The translations under genes and the position numbers were made by a program. A stretch of 64,000 nucleotides of DNA from Alphaproteobacteria bacterium (GTDB lineage: Bacteria > Pseudomonadota > Alphaproteobacteria > UBA828): contig JAJDXK010000106.1 in assembly GCA_022823305.1 (NCBI GenBank), positions 1 to 64,000 on the forward strand, read 5' to 3'. How positions within the stretch are numbered: the stretch's first letter is position 1; the number at the start of each line of letters is the position of its first letter. Below are positions 1-9,262 of this stretch, one piece after another. The notes under the pieces are model-generated. The model had not been told where the DNA came from. It did not search any database and saw only the letters and a list, made by a program, of their open reading frames with translations.

Positions 1-183
1 CGCGGGGCTGGCGACGGCTTGCACCGGCGCAAGGGGCGCGGCGGGCGGCGCGGCCTCGCGCGCGATGCGGATGCGGCCCTCGCCCTCGCCGATCTCGATC
101 TCGCTCAGCCCGGCCTCGTCGAGCACCGCCGCGAGCGCGCGGATCAGCTCGATGTCGGGTCCGGGGTTGGACTTGGCCGCCAT
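1..183 (-). CDS. accB: biotin carboxyl carrier protein of acetyl-CoA carboxylase, N-terminal part
   Basis: Only the first 61 codons are in the window; the gene runs off the left edge. The visible N-terminus (MAAKSNPGPDIELIRALAAV, then ...LDEAGLSEIEIGEGEGRIRI) is typical of AccB: a short helical and beta segment followed by an Ala/Pro-rich linker that starts around residue 42. The biotinyl domain with its modified Lys lies outside the window. AccB carries the biotin used in the first step of fatty acid synthesis. The start lies 4 nt after the aroQ stop, so the two are almost certainly cotranscribed; aroQ-accB-accC is a common bacterial order. The assignment rests on the N-terminus plus the aroQ context. 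Confidence 0.85.
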   Translation of the reverse strand, partial: MAAKSNPGPDIELIRALAAVLDEAGLSEIEIGEGEGRIRIAREAAPPAAPLAPVQAVASPA

Positions 184-187
184 CGCC

Positions 188-631
188 TCATGCCTCGTCC
201 AGCAACGCGCGCATGCCGTCGAGCGCGAGCAGGTAGCCCTGCGCGCCAAAGCCGCAGATCGAGCCCGTGACGGCCTGCGCCACGTAGGAGCGCCGGCGAA
301 AGTGTTCGCGCCGGTGGATGTTCGAGAGGTGCAGCTCGATGGCCGGCAGGTCCACGGCCTTGAGCGCGTCCATCAGCGCGACCGAGGTGTGGGTGTAGCC
401 GCCAGGGTTGAGGATGATCCCGGCATGGCTCCCGGGCGCCTGCTGGATCCAGTCGATCAGCTCGCCCTCGTGGTTGCTCTGGCGGAAGTCCACCGCGAGC
501 CCGTGGGCCTCGGCGTGGCTCTCGCACAGCGCGCGGATGTCGTCCAAGGTCTGGTGCCCGTAGATCTCGGGTTCCCTCAATCCCAGCAAATTGAGGTTGG
601 GGCCGTTCAGAATCAAGATGTTGGTCGTCAT
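188..631 (-). CDS. aroQ: type II 3-dehydroquinate dehydratase
   Basis: 147 aa, the normal length for the small dodecameric type II enzyme that converts 3-dehydroquinate to 3-dehydroshikimate in the shikimate pathway. The family landmarks are all present: [19 protein letters not shown] near the N-terminus (with the catalytic Arg and Tyr region), NPGGYTHTS in the middle, and [15 protein letters not shown] with the active-site His. The frame stays open upstream to 763, but the ATG at 631 places the conserved N-terminus correctly, and the residues before it are Arg/Gly-rich and not family-like. It is the first gene of an aroQ-accB pair on the minus strand. No strong Shine-Dalgarno sequence precedes the start. 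Confidence 0.95.
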   Translation of the reverse strand: MTTNILILNGPNLNLLGLREPEIYGHQTLDDIRALCESHAEAHGLAVDFRQSNHEGELIDWIQQAPGSHAGIILNPGGYTHTSVALMDALKAVDLPAIELHLSNIHRREHFRRRSYVAQAVTGSICGFGAQGYLLALDGMRALLDEA

Positions 632-738
632 GGCCGGGACCCATCGCGCTGCGCGCCCGCTGGGCCCGTCTAGCACGGGCGGGACTCCGGCTTCAAATGC
701 GCAGGTGGAGCGCGCGCGCCGCCCGCCGCCGTCGGCGG

Positions 739-767
739 TTGAAATCGCCAGGCTCCTCACCAATACT
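739..767 (+). promoter_or_regulatory. candidate sigma-70 promoter for the thiS-thiG fusion
   Basis: TTGAAA (739-744) and AATACT (762-767) are separated by 17 nt, giving 5/6 and 4/6 matches to the housekeeping consensus. The start codon follows 44 nt after the -10 element. No TPP riboswitch could be recognised in this leader. The call is based on sequence match only. Confidence 0.4.
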
Positions 768-811
768 CAGGGTGTGCCGCAACGCCGCGGCAGACCACGG
801 AACGCACACAC

Positions 812-1804
<993 letters not shown>

Positions 1805-1823
1805 CCCCGACCTTTCAGCAGGC

Positions 1824-3185
1824 TCAGCGTCTCTTCCGCGCGGCCAGCTCGGCCGCGTTGCGGATGTCCTCCGCCCGCAGCCAGCCGGCGCTGCCGTAGG
1901 GCAGGCGTTCCGCCGCGATGGCCGCATGGCGCAGCGCCTCCCGCGCGTCGCCCCGCAGATAGGCGGCCTCCGCGAAGGCGAGGGAGGAGGACGCGCGGTC
2001 GCCCCCGCGGCCGCGCGCGATCCCCAGCAAGTGCCAGTGCTGGGGCCGGGTCGGCTCCATCCGGGTCGCTGCCTCCAGATGCTCGATCGCCTCCGGCAGC
2101 AGCGCCTCGTCGCCGCTCTCGATGAGCGCCCGCGCGAGGCCCTGGCGCAGCAGCGCGGCGTGGGGGCGCAAGTCCACCGCGCGACGGTAGGGCTCGATCG
2201 CCGCGCGCACCCGGCCGTGCTCGAACAGCACCTGTCCCTTGAGCTCCTGGAACCAGGGATCGTCGGGATTGCGCGCGAGCAGCGCGTCCAGCGCCCCAAG
2301 TGCGCGCTCGAGGTCGGGAATGCGGTAGTAGGCGATGGCGCGGGCGTAGAGCGCGGCGGTCGAGGTGTCGTCGTCGGGGTAGGCGCGCAGCGTCTTCTCC
2401 GGCGCCTCGAGGAAGCCCCTGAGCTTCGCCACCATGCGCCGGTGGGCGGCGCGCAGCGGCTCGGGCGTCGGGCGCACGGCCTCGCCCTCCGTCGCCACCT
2501 TGTTGCGGATGAAGCGGATGCGCTCGCGCGTCAGCGGGTGCGTGCGCAGGTAGGAGTTGGCCCGCCCCGCCGAGAACTGCTCGCGGTCCTCCAGCCTGTG
2601 GAACATCGCGAGCAGGCCCTCTGCGGACTGCCCGGTCTGCTCGAGAAGGCTCACCGCGGCCTGGTCCGCGGCCTGCTCCTGCGCCCGGCTGTAGCTCAGG
2701 AAGGACTGCTGCGCCAGCGCCTGGCCGCCCCCCAGGATCGCGCTGCCGACCTCGCCCTGTCCGGCGATGATGGCGCCGGCGCCGAGCAGCGTCGCCAGGA
2801 GCATCTCGGTCGATGCGTCCTCCATCGCGTCGCGGGTGCGGGGCAGATGGCCGCCGGCAAGGTGGCCGAGTTCGTGGGCGATCACGCCGATGATCTCGCC
2901 CGGTTCCTCGGCGGCCGACAGCATGCCGCTGGTGATGAAGAGATTGAGGCCGCCGGTGACGAAGGCGTTGATGTTGCGGTCGTTTACAATGTGGATCCGG
3001 ACAGCGCCCTGGCCCAGTCCCGCCGCTTCCAGCAGTGGCGCGGCGTAGGCGGCGATGGTATTCTCGATTTCGGCGTCGCGGATGAGCGACATGCCCTGCG
3101 GCCTCGCCGGCGCCGCTGCCGCGAGGGCCAAGGCGAGAGCTACGCAGGCAAGCGCCGCTGTGCGCGCAAGACGGATGGCCAACAC
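1824..3185 (-). CDS. M48 family zinc metalloprotease with TPR-like C-terminus (BepA-like)
   Basis: 453 aa. An N-terminal signal peptide (residues 1-30, hydrophobic Ala/Leu core then APARPQG) sends it to the periplasm. The M48 domain carries HELGH (104-108) as zinc ligands and catalytic Glu, and EQAAD (170-174) as the third-ligand motif. From about residue 260 the chain turns into helical repeats with TPR spacing (LERALGALDALLARNPDD, then VRAAIEPYRRAVDLRP and IEHLEAATRMEPTRP). This layout resembles E. coli BepA/YfgC, which repairs or degrades stalled outer-membrane proteins; the same role here is inferred. The start is GTG at 3185 (TTG at 3182 is an alternative). It is divergent from the GGT-like gene, with only 28 nt between the two start codons. 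Confidence 0.88.
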   Translation of the reverse strand: MLAIRLARTAALACVALALALAAAAPARPQGMSLIRDAEIENTIAAYAAPLLEAAGLGQGAVRIHIVNDRNINAFVTGGLNLFITSGMLSAAEEPGEIIGVIAHELGHLAGGHLPRTRDAMEDASTEMLLATLLGAGAIIAGQGEVGSAILGGGQALAQQSFLSYSRAQEQAADQAAVSLLEQTGQSAEGLLAMFHRLEDREQFSAGRANSYLRTHPLTRERIRFIRNKVATEGEAVRPTPEPLRAAHRRMVAKLRGFLEAPEKTLRAYPDDDTSTAALYARAIAYYRIPDLERALGALDALLARNPDDPWFQELKGQVLFEHGRVRAAIEPYRRAVDLRPHAALLRQGLARALIESGDEALLPEAIEHLEAATRMEPTRPQHWHLLGIARGRGGDRASSSLAFAEAAYLRGDAREALRHAAIAAERLPYGSAGWLRAEDIRNAAELAARKRR

Positions 3186-3213
3186 TTACGTTCCCGAGGA
3201 TTCGCGCCTGATT

Positions 3214-4884
3214 ATGCCGCTTGCGCGCATCCGTCAATGGCCCGTCGCCGCCGCGATCGCTGCCTCCCTGGCGTTCGTCGCCCTCGCCGGGTGCGAGGGT
3301 GACCGGGGCTCGCTCTCCGGCGGGAGCGCCAGGCCGGCGACCTTCGTGGGCGCGGCGGTCGCCGACGAGCCGCACGCCGTGCTCGCGGCCCGGGAGGTTC
3401 TGGCGGAGCGCGGCAGCGCAGCCGACGCCGCGGTCGCGCTCACCTTCGCGCTTGCCGTGACCTATCCCTCGGCAGCCGGCCTCGGCGGTGGCGGCCAGTG
3501 CCTCGTCTTCGTGCCGGAGGGCGGCGGCGGCATCATCGAGTCCCTCGACTTCATGCCGGGCCCGGCGGCAACGCTGGCCGACGGGCGCTGGGCCGGCGCG
3601 GTGCCGGGGACGGTGCGCGGAATGGATGCCCTGCAGGCGCGCTTCGGCAGGCTGCGCTGGCCGCGCACGCTGGTCGCGGCGGAGCGGCTGGCGCACTTCG
3701 GCCATCCGGTGTCCCGGTCGCTGGCGCGCGACCTGGCGGCGAATTCGCAGGCGCTCTTCCGCGACGAGGGGGTGCAGTCGCTCTTTACAGGGGGCGAAGG
3801 CCGGTCCATTGCCAAGGGCGAGACCCTGGTTCAGCACGACCTTGCCGCGCTGCTGTCGCGGCTGCGCATCGCCGGCGGCGCCGACTTCTACAGCGGCAGT
3901 ACCGCGCGGCAGCTGGTGGAGGCCACCGCCCGAGCGGGAGGGGCGCTCGACGCCGAGGATCTGCGGCAATACCGGGCGCGCTGGACCGGCACCGTGTCCG
4001 TGCCCTTCGAGAACGAGGAGCTGCACACGGTGCCGGGCGGGGGTGGCGCGGCCGCCGCCGCGATCTGGGGCCTCGCCAGCGCCGATGACCGCTACGCCGA
4101 TGCCGCGGGCGCGGACCGCGTGCGCCTGCTGGCCAAGGCCGTGCGGCGGGGCCTCGCCCGCCCGCCTGCCACGGCCCCGGACGAGCTCGACCCCGACCTG
4201 CTCGCCGACGAGATGGGCGCCGCTGCGGCAGGGATCCCGACGACCGCCGGGGGGGTCGCGGGGACCAGTCTCGACGGCGTGCCGACCACCAGCTTCGTCG
4301 TCGTCGACCGCCATGGCATGGCGGTGGCCTGCGGGCTCACCATGAACGGCGCGTTCGGCACGGGGCGGCTCGCGCCGGGGACGGGGATCGTGCTCGCGGC
4401 GGCGCCTGCGCCGGATCGGGCCCCGCCGCCCGCCCCCGTGGTCCTGGTCAACCGCAACAGCCGGCAGCTCCTGCTCGCCGCATCCGCCAGCGGCGACGGC
4501 GCGGCGGAGGTGGCCACGCTCGACCTGGTGCTGCGCGACCGGGAGCTCCCGCTGGAAGCCGCACCCTCCGGCGCTGCGATGGCACCCAGCGCGCTTGCCC
4601 GCGTCCTGCTCGAGCTGCTCGATGGCGAGCAGCCGCTGGCCCGGGCGCTGGCGGCGCCGCGCCTGCATGTCGGCGGCGCGGCCAATCGCGTGGCGGTCGA
4701 GCCCGCGCTCGGTGGCGACGACCGGGCCGCGCTCGCCGAGCAGGGCTTCCGGATCGTCGACGCGCCCGCCATCGGCAGGGTCAACGCGGTGTACTGCCCG
4801 GACGGCCTGCCGCGAGAGCCCGAGAGCTGCACCTTCGCGAGCGATCGCCGCGGCTTCGGCATCGGCGCGGGCGGAACACTCTAG
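3214..4884 (+). CDS. gamma-glutamyltransferase-like Ntn-hydrolase lipoprotein, altered substrate pocket
   Basis: 556 aa. The ATG at 3214 gives a lipoprotein signal with lipobox LAGC (Cys27); an upstream ATG at 3175 would overlap the divergent neighbour. The GGT fold is clear: GSAADAAVALTFALAVTYPS, then GLGGGGQCLV, then VPGTVRGMDAL, and the small-subunit start VPTTSFVVVD with Thr358 as the predicted self-cleavage nucleophile, followed by TMNGAFGTG. Compared from memory with E. coli Ggt, several ligands are gone: the FRE arginine is replaced (LDFMPGP), the NNQMDDFS aspartate region reads AAAPAPDRA, and the SSMSP serines are absent (PPPAPVV). Processing may therefore be kept while gamma-glutamyl binding is not. 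The substrate is unknown. The next gene, an aminotransferase, starts 10 nt downstream. Confidence 0.78.
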   Translation: MPLARIRQWPVAAAIAASLAFVALAGCEGDRGSLSGGSARPATFVGAAVADEPHAVLAAREVLAERGSAADAAVALTFALAVTYPSAAGLGGGGQCLVFVPEGGGGIIESLDFMPGPAATLADGRWAGAVPGTVRGMDALQARFGRLRWPRTLVAAERLAHFGHPVSRSLARDLAANSQALFRDEGVQSLFTGGEGRSIAKGETLVQHDLAALLSRLRIAGGADFYSGSTARQLVEATARAGGALDAEDLRQYRARWTGTVSVPFENEELHTVPGGGGAAAAAIWGLASADDRYADAAGADRVRLLAKAVRRGLARPPATAPDELDPDLLADEMGAAAAGIPTTAGGVAGTSLDGVPTTSFVVVDRHGMAVACGLTMNGAFGTGRLAPGTGIVLAAAPAPDRAPPPAPVVLVNRNSRQLLLAASASGDGAAEVATLDLVLRDRELPLEAAPSGAAMAPSALARVLLELLDGEQPLARALAAPRLHVGGAANRVAVEPALGGDDRAALAEQGFRIVDAPAIGRVNAVYCPDGLPREPESCTFASDRRGFGIGAGGTL

Positions 4885-4894
4885 GGGCGGGGCG

Positions 4895-6040
4895 ATGACG
4901 GCATCGCAGCGCGCCTCGGTCGCGCCCTTCTTCGCGATGGAGATTCTCAGGGCGGCCACCCGGCAGGAGGCCGCCGGCGCGCGGGTCTATCACATGGAGG
5001 TCGGCGAGCCCGGCTCGGGCGCGCCCGAGGCGGTGCTCGAGGCAGCAAGGACGGCGCTGGCGGGGGAGAAGATCGGCTACACCGACGCCCGCGGCGTTCT
5101 GGCGCTGCGCGAGCGCATCCGTGCCTACTACGGCGAGTGCTACGGCTTCGCCCCGCCGCTGGAGCGCATCGTCGTCACCACGGGCGCGTCGGCCGGGCTC
5201 ATGCTCGCATTCCTCGCCGCGTTCGACGTCGGCGACCGGGTGGCGCTCGCCAGTCCCGGCTACCCGGCCTACCGCAACGCGCTGCAGGCCCTCGGCCTGG
5301 AGCCGGTGCTGCTGCCGACCACGGCGGAGACCCGCTTCCAGCCCACCGTGGCGATGCTGGAGGCGCTGGAGCGGCCCATCCAGGGCCTGATCGTCGCCAG
5401 CCCCTCCAATCCCACCGGGACCATGCTGCCCAGGCCCACGCTGGAGACGCTGGCGGCGCACTGCGAGGCCCGGGGCATCCGTATGATCTCGGACGAGATC
5501 TACCACGGCATCACCTACGGCGAGCCCGGCGCCAGCGTCGCCGCCTTCTGCGAGAGCGCGGTGGTGATTAACGGCTTCTCGAAGTATTTCGCGATGACCG
5601 GCTGGCGCCTCGGCTGGATGATCGTGCCGGACGATCTGGCCCGCGCTGTGGAACGTCTGGCGCAGAACCTCTACGTCTCGCCGCCCGGGCTCTCGCAGCG
5701 GGCCGCCCTCGTCGCCTTCGACTGCCGCGCGGAGCTCGACGCCAACGTGGCCCGCTACGCCCGCAACCGCGCCATCGTGCAGCAGGCGCTGCCGGCCGCC
5801 GGCTTCGGCGCCCTGGCGCCCTGCGACGGTGCCTTCTACGCCTATGCCGACGTCTCCGGCCTCAGCAACGACAGCGAGGAGTTCTGCCAGCGCATGCTGG
5901 CCGAATGCGGTGTGGCGGCGACGCCCGGCATCGACTTCGACACCCAGCGGGGACGCGCCTTCGTCCGCTTCTCCTATGCCGGCGCGACCGAGGAGGTAGA
6001 AGCCGCCTGCGCCGCTCTGCAGCGCTGGCTCACGCCCTAG
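4895..6040 (+). CDS. class I/II pyridoxal-phosphate aminotransferase
   Basis: 381 aa, fold-type I aminotransferase of the AspC-like class. Landmarks are SPGYPAYRNAL, SPSNPTGTM, SDEIYHGITYG and the PLP-lysine region NGFSKYFAMTGWRLGW, with Lys230 forming the Schiff base; the C-terminal RFSYAG supplies the arginine that binds the substrate carboxylate. The start at 4895 follows a G-rich Shine-Dalgarno (AGGGGCGGGG) and sits 10 nt after the GGT-like stop, so the two genes are probably cotranscribed. The substrate cannot be read from sequence; aspartate, alanine or aromatic amino acids are all possible. Convergent with rne. Confidence 0.88.
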   Translation: MTASQRASVAPFFAMEILRAATRQEAAGARVYHMEVGEPGSGAPEAVLEAARTALAGEKIGYTDARGVLALRERIRAYYGECYGFAPPLERIVVTTGASAGLMLAFLAAFDVGDRVALASPGYPAYRNALQALGLEPVLLPTTAETRFQPTVAMLEALERPIQGLIVASPSNPTGTMLPRPTLETLAAHCEARGIRMISDEIYHGITYGEPGASVAAFCESAVVINGFSKYFAMTGWRLGWMIVPDDLARAVERLAQNLYVSPPGLSQRAALVAFDCRAELDANVARYARNRAIVQQALPAAGFGALAPCDGAFYAYADVSGLSNDSEEFCQRMLAECGVAATPGIDFDTQRGRAFVRFSYAGATEEVEAACAALQRWLTP

Positions 6041-6047
6041 CCACTTG

Positions 6048-6177
6048 TCGCTCACGGCAGCCGGCCTTCGGCCGGCGCCGTCGCGCGGAACGCGCGCGGA
6101 GCGCACGATGCGGGCGCGCCGCATAAGCGGCGGGCCGCAGTCGCGGCCTGTCGCGCGTCCGTCAAAGACGGACGCGC
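6048..6177. repeat. dispersed GC-rich palindromic repeat, family A copy 1
   Basis: Begins TCGCTCACGGCAGCCGGC and runs through several short palindromes (GGGCGCGCCGC, GGCGGGCCGCAGTCGCGGCC). A clearly related stretch lies at 21104-21207, and a fragment in the opposite orientation at 29191-29217. It lies between two convergent genes and holds no plausible reading frame. Confidence 0.65.
6153..6177. terminator. strong hairpin between convergent aminotransferase and rne
   Basis: Perfect 11-bp stem GCGCGTCCGTC / GACGGACGCGC with an AAA loop, followed by TCTAAGG and no long T-run. The position between two convergent genes suits a bidirectional terminator or transcript-end stabiliser. It forms the right end of repeat family A copy 1. 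Confidence 0.5.
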
Positions 6178-6203
6178 TCTAAGGCTCGGAGCGGCGTCGG
6201 GCT

Positions 6204-8789
6204 TCAGCGCGGCGTCGAGCTGAGGCGCTGCCACCAGCCGCGCCGGCGCGGCCGCTCCGCCGGCATGGCCGCGCTCCCGGCGACGCCCATGCCGTCGTCA
6301 TCGCCGGCGTCGAAGGGAGGGGCGGTCTCCTCGTCCTCGTCTGCTGCGACGTCGGCCGGTGTGCAGGGCGTCGCCCGGTCAGGCGCATCGGCGGCGGCGG
6401 CCCGTTCTCCGTCGGCGGCCGGGATCGCGCCCTGGGCCGCGGGCTCGACCGGCGGCGGGGCTTCGGGCAGCGGTGCGGGCGTCTTGTCGTCTCCGGCCGG
6501 GTCGAGGCCGGCCTCGCCGGGGCCGGTGCCGCCGTCGGCGGCAGGCTCCACCTCGGCCGCGGCAGGCGGCGCTTCCCCGGCTGCGGGCAGCGGCGCCTCC
6601 TCGGCCGCGCCATCGGCCGCAGTGGCGGCGGTGCTGCTCTCCTGCGTCTTCTCCTGCTGCTCCTGCGTCTTCTGGGTCCGGCTGCGGCCGCCGCGCCGGC
6701 CGCGGCGCCGGCGTTTGGCGCGCGGCGCCTCCTCGGCCTTGTCGTCCGCGGTCTCCGCGGCCTTGGTGGCAGCCTCGGCCTCGGCTTCCGCTCCGCTTTC
6801 GGCCTCGCCGGCCTCTGCCCTGGTCTCCGTCGCGTCGGCCTGGGCGGCATCCTCGGCAGCCTCCGCGCGCGGCTTGCGGCGACGGCGGCGACGGCGCTTG
6901 GTGGGCTCGGCAGCCTCGCCCGCCGCCTCGTCGCCGGCCCTGGCCGGCTCGGCGGCCGCTTCCTCGGCGGCCTCGTCCACCGGCGCGGACCGGGCCGCGA
7001 GGCGCTCGATGGCGTAGCTCGGCGGCACCAGGCTGTCGTCCTGCTCGAAGCCCACGGCGAAGTCGTAGCGACGCTCGATCTCCTCCAGCATGCCCCGCTT
7101 GCGGTTGAGGATGTAGAGCCCGACCGCGGCCGGCACCCGCACGCGGATCTCGGCGCTCTTGCCCTGCAGCCCTTCCTCCTCGATGGCGCGCAGCGCGTGG
7201 ACGGCGGAGGATTCGACCGAGCGCCTGACGCCGGTGCCGCCGCAGTGCGGGCAGCGCTCCATGCTCGCCTCCACCAGGCTCGGCCGCAGCCGCTGGCGCG
7301 AGAGCTCCATCAGGCCGAAGCCGCTGATCCGGCCCATGCGGATGCGCGCGCGGTCGTTGCGCATCGCCTCCTTGAGCTTGCGCTCCACCGCGCGCTGGTT
7401 GCGGTTCTCGTCCATGTCGATGAAGTCGATGACGATGAGCCCGGCGAGGTCGCGCAGGCGGAGCTGGCGGGCGACCTCCTCCGCCGCTTCCAGGTTGGTG
7501 CGAAGCGCGGTCTCCTCGATGGTGCGCTCCCGGGTGGCGCGGCCCGAGTTGACGTCGATCGCGACCAGGGCCTCGGTCGGGTTGATGACGAGATAGCCGC
7601 CCGACTTGAGTTGCAGCTCCGGGCCGTACATGGAATCGAGCTGGCTCTCGACCTGGTAGCGCACGAAGAGCGGGATCCGGTCGCGGTACTGCCGCACGCG
7701 GGCGGCGTGGCTCGGGATCATGGTCTTCATGAACGACTTGGCGGTCTTGTAGCCCTCGTCGCCCTCGATCAGGATCTGCTCGATGTCGCGCGTGTAGAGG
7801 TCGCGGATCGAGCGGCGGATCAGGTTGGCCTCCTCGTTGATGACGCAGGGCGCCATCGATTCCATGGTGAGGTCCCGGATGTTCTGCCAGCGGCGCAGCA
7901 GGTACTCCAGGTCTCGCCTGATCTCGGTCTTCGACCGCGAGAGCCCGGCCGTGCGCACGATCACGGCCATGCGCGCCGGGATGTCGAGGTCGTTCATGAT
8001 CTTCTTGAGGCGGCGACGGTCCTCGGCGTTGACGATCTTGCGCGAGATGCCGCCACCCCGGATCGCGTTGGGCATCAGCACGATGTAGCGGCCCGCGAGC
8101 GAGAGGTAGGTGGTGAGCGCCGCGCCCTTGTTGCCGCGCTCCTCCTTGACCACCTGCACCAGCAGGATCTGGCGCTTCCTGATGACCTCCTGGATGCGGT
8201 AGCGGCGGCTCAGCAGCGAGCGGCTGGCCTGGAGGCGGCGGCGCTCCAGGTCGTCCAGCTCGTCGCCGCCCATCACCTCGATGTCGCTGTCCGCTGGCGG
8301 CTCGCCGTTGCCGTCGCTTTGCGCAATGTCGGCGTCGCCGGCCGGCTGGCCTTCGTCTGCGTCGCCCTGGTCGGGCGAGGCCTCCGCAGCTTCGGGCGCA
8401 GCGTCGCCGCCAGCTTCGGGCGGCGCGCCGCCCTCGCCCCCGGCCTCGTTCCCGTCTTGGGTCTCGGGCGGCGGCGCGGCGGCGTCCGCCTCGTCCGCGC
8501 CGGCGCTCTCCTGCTCCTTGTAGAGCGCCTCCCGGTCGGCGACCGGGATCTGGTAGTAGTCGGGGTGGATCTCGTTGAAGGGCAGGAAGCCGTGGCGATT
8601 GCCGCCATAGTCGACGAACGCCGCCTGGAGCGAGGGCTCCACGCGCATTACCTTGGCGAGATAGACGTTTCCCTTGAGCTGCTTCCTGGCAGCGGATTCG
8701 AAGTCGAATTCTTCTAGGCGCGTTCCGTCCGCCACGACCACGCGGGTCTCTTCCGCGTGGCTGGCATCGATGAGCATGCGTTTGGCCAT
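6204..8789 (-). CDS. rne: ribonuclease E/G family endoribonuclease (RNase E)
   Basis: 861 aa. Starts MAKRMLIDASHAEETRVVVA, with the S1-type fold over residues 35-75 and 205-240 interrupted by a very acidic Ala/Glu/Asp/Pro insert (about 93-180), as in alphaproteobacterial RNase E. The catalytic core includes LVAIDVNSGRATRERTIEET and GLIVIDFIDM, which hold the metal-binding aspartates. The zinc-link CPHCGGTG that joins dimers follows. From about residue 600 the tail is low-complexity, alternating acidic Ala-rich stretches with Arg clusters ([22 protein letters not shown]) that resemble the RNA-binding and degradosome scaffold region. RNase E drives mRNA decay and rRNA/tRNA maturation at the membrane. 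The ATG at 8789 was chosen from the conserved N-terminus. A leader of about 310 nt precedes it. Confidence 0.95.
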   Translation of the reverse strand: MAKRMLIDASHAEETRVVVADGTRLEEFDFESAARKQLKGNVYLAKVMRVEPSLQAAFVDYGGNRHGFLPFNEIHPDYYQIPVADREALYKEQESAGADEADAAAPPPETQDGNEAGGEGGAPPEAGGDAAPEAAEASPDQGDADEGQPAGDADIAQSDGNGEPPADSDIEVMGGDELDDLERRRLQASRSLLSRRYRIQEVIRKRQILLVQVVKEERGNKGAALTTYLSLAGRYIVLMPNAIRGGGISRKIVNAEDRRRLKKIMNDLDIPARMAVIVRTAGLSRSKTEIRRDLEYLLRRWQNIRDLTMESMAPCVINEEANLIRRSIRDLYTRDIEQILIEGDEGYKTAKSFMKTMIPSHAARVRQYRDRIPLFVRYQVESQLDSMYGPELQLKSGGYLVINPTEALVAIDVNSGRATRERTIEETALRTNLEAAEEVARQLRLRDLAGLIVIDFIDMDENRNQRAVERKLKEAMRNDRARIRMGRISGFGLMELSRQRLRPSLVEASMERCPHCGGTGVRRSVESSAVHALRAIEEEGLQGKSAEIRVRVPAAVGLYILNRKRGMLEEIERRYDFAVGFEQDDSLVPPSYAIERLAARSAPVDEAAEEAAAEPARAGDEAAGEAAEPTKRRRRRRRKPRAEAAEDAAQADATETRAEAGEAESGAEAEAEAATKAAETADDKAEEAPRAKRRRRGRRGGRSRTQKTQEQQEKTQESSTAATAADGAAEEAPLPAAGEAPPAAAEVEPAADGGTGPGEAGLDPAGDDKTPAPLPEAPPPVEPAAQGAIPAADGERAAAADAPDRATPCTPADVAADEDEETAPPFDAGDDDGMGVAGSAAMPAERPRRRGWWQRLSSTPR

Positions 8790-9109
8790 TGTTGTATTTT
8801 CTCCGTCCGGGAGCGCGCGGGGGGCATCGGCCCGGGCGCGCGCGTCCGCGGGAACGCGATGCCGCGCCGCGTCCAGCCGCAACCGCCGGCCCGCGCGTGG
8901 CGGTCCCGTCTCTCGACGGGCCGCCTCACAACGGGGACGGTCTGCTCGATGGTGAGCGGCTGCCGCATCGAAGTCGTTCCATGGTTTCGAGGCGCTGGAT
9001 CAGTGGACGGGGCCGCTGTCGCCGGCCTCGTTGCCGGGCGACCGCCGCCATCGCTTTCGCCATTGCGCGCGATGCGGCGCGTTCCGTCCGTCAGCAGTTT
9101 CGCACCACC

Positions 9110-9138
9110 TATATAAAGGCACGGGCCCTGCAAGACAA
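9110..9138 (-). promoter_or_regulatory. candidate promoter for rne
   Basis: On the minus strand TTGTCT (9138-9133) and TATATA (9115-9110) are spaced 17 nt apart, each matching 4/6 of the sigma-70 consensus. AT-rich DNA is rare in this genome, which makes the TATATA block stand out. Transcription would start near 9103. Confidence 0.5.
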
Positions 9139-9177
9139 TGGCGCGTGTCCGGGCCATGGCAGGTCCGGGCGGTGGCG

Positions 9178-9206
9178 TTGACGCTCACAGGGGCGCTCAC
9201 TACATT
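9178..9206 (+). promoter_or_regulatory. candidate promoter for hrcA-grpE
   Basis: TTGACG (9178-9183), a 17-nt spacer and TACATT (9201-9206) match the housekeeping consensus 5/6 and 4/6. The predicted transcript starts about 50 nt before the GTG of hrcA. Confidence 0.55.
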
Positions 9207-9262
9207 CTAGCCGCCTTTGCAGGACCGACATTCAACCCGCCATAGCAGGACAGGATCGCAAG

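Larger units (their letters stand above)
8790..9262. other. rne-hrcA divergent intergenic region with long rne leader
   Basis: 473 nt between the divergent rne and hrcA starts. It holds a minus-strand promoter candidate at 9110-9138 and a plus-strand one at 9178-9206, leaving an rne 5' leader of roughly 310 nt. I found no CIRCE element, no convincing reading frame and no tRNA. E. coli rne also has a long leader (about 360 nt) through which the enzyme controls its own mRNA. A similar role here is only inferred. Confidence 0.5.

Noticed and set aside
660-811. TPP riboswitch before the thiS-thiG fusion
   Set aside because: The CTGAGA and ACCTGATC-type blocks are absent; only a plain promoter candidate is present.
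3186-4959. Long minus-strand frame continuing past the M48 protease over the GGT-like gene
   Set aside because: It reads antisense to a well supported coding region and has no recognisable domain.
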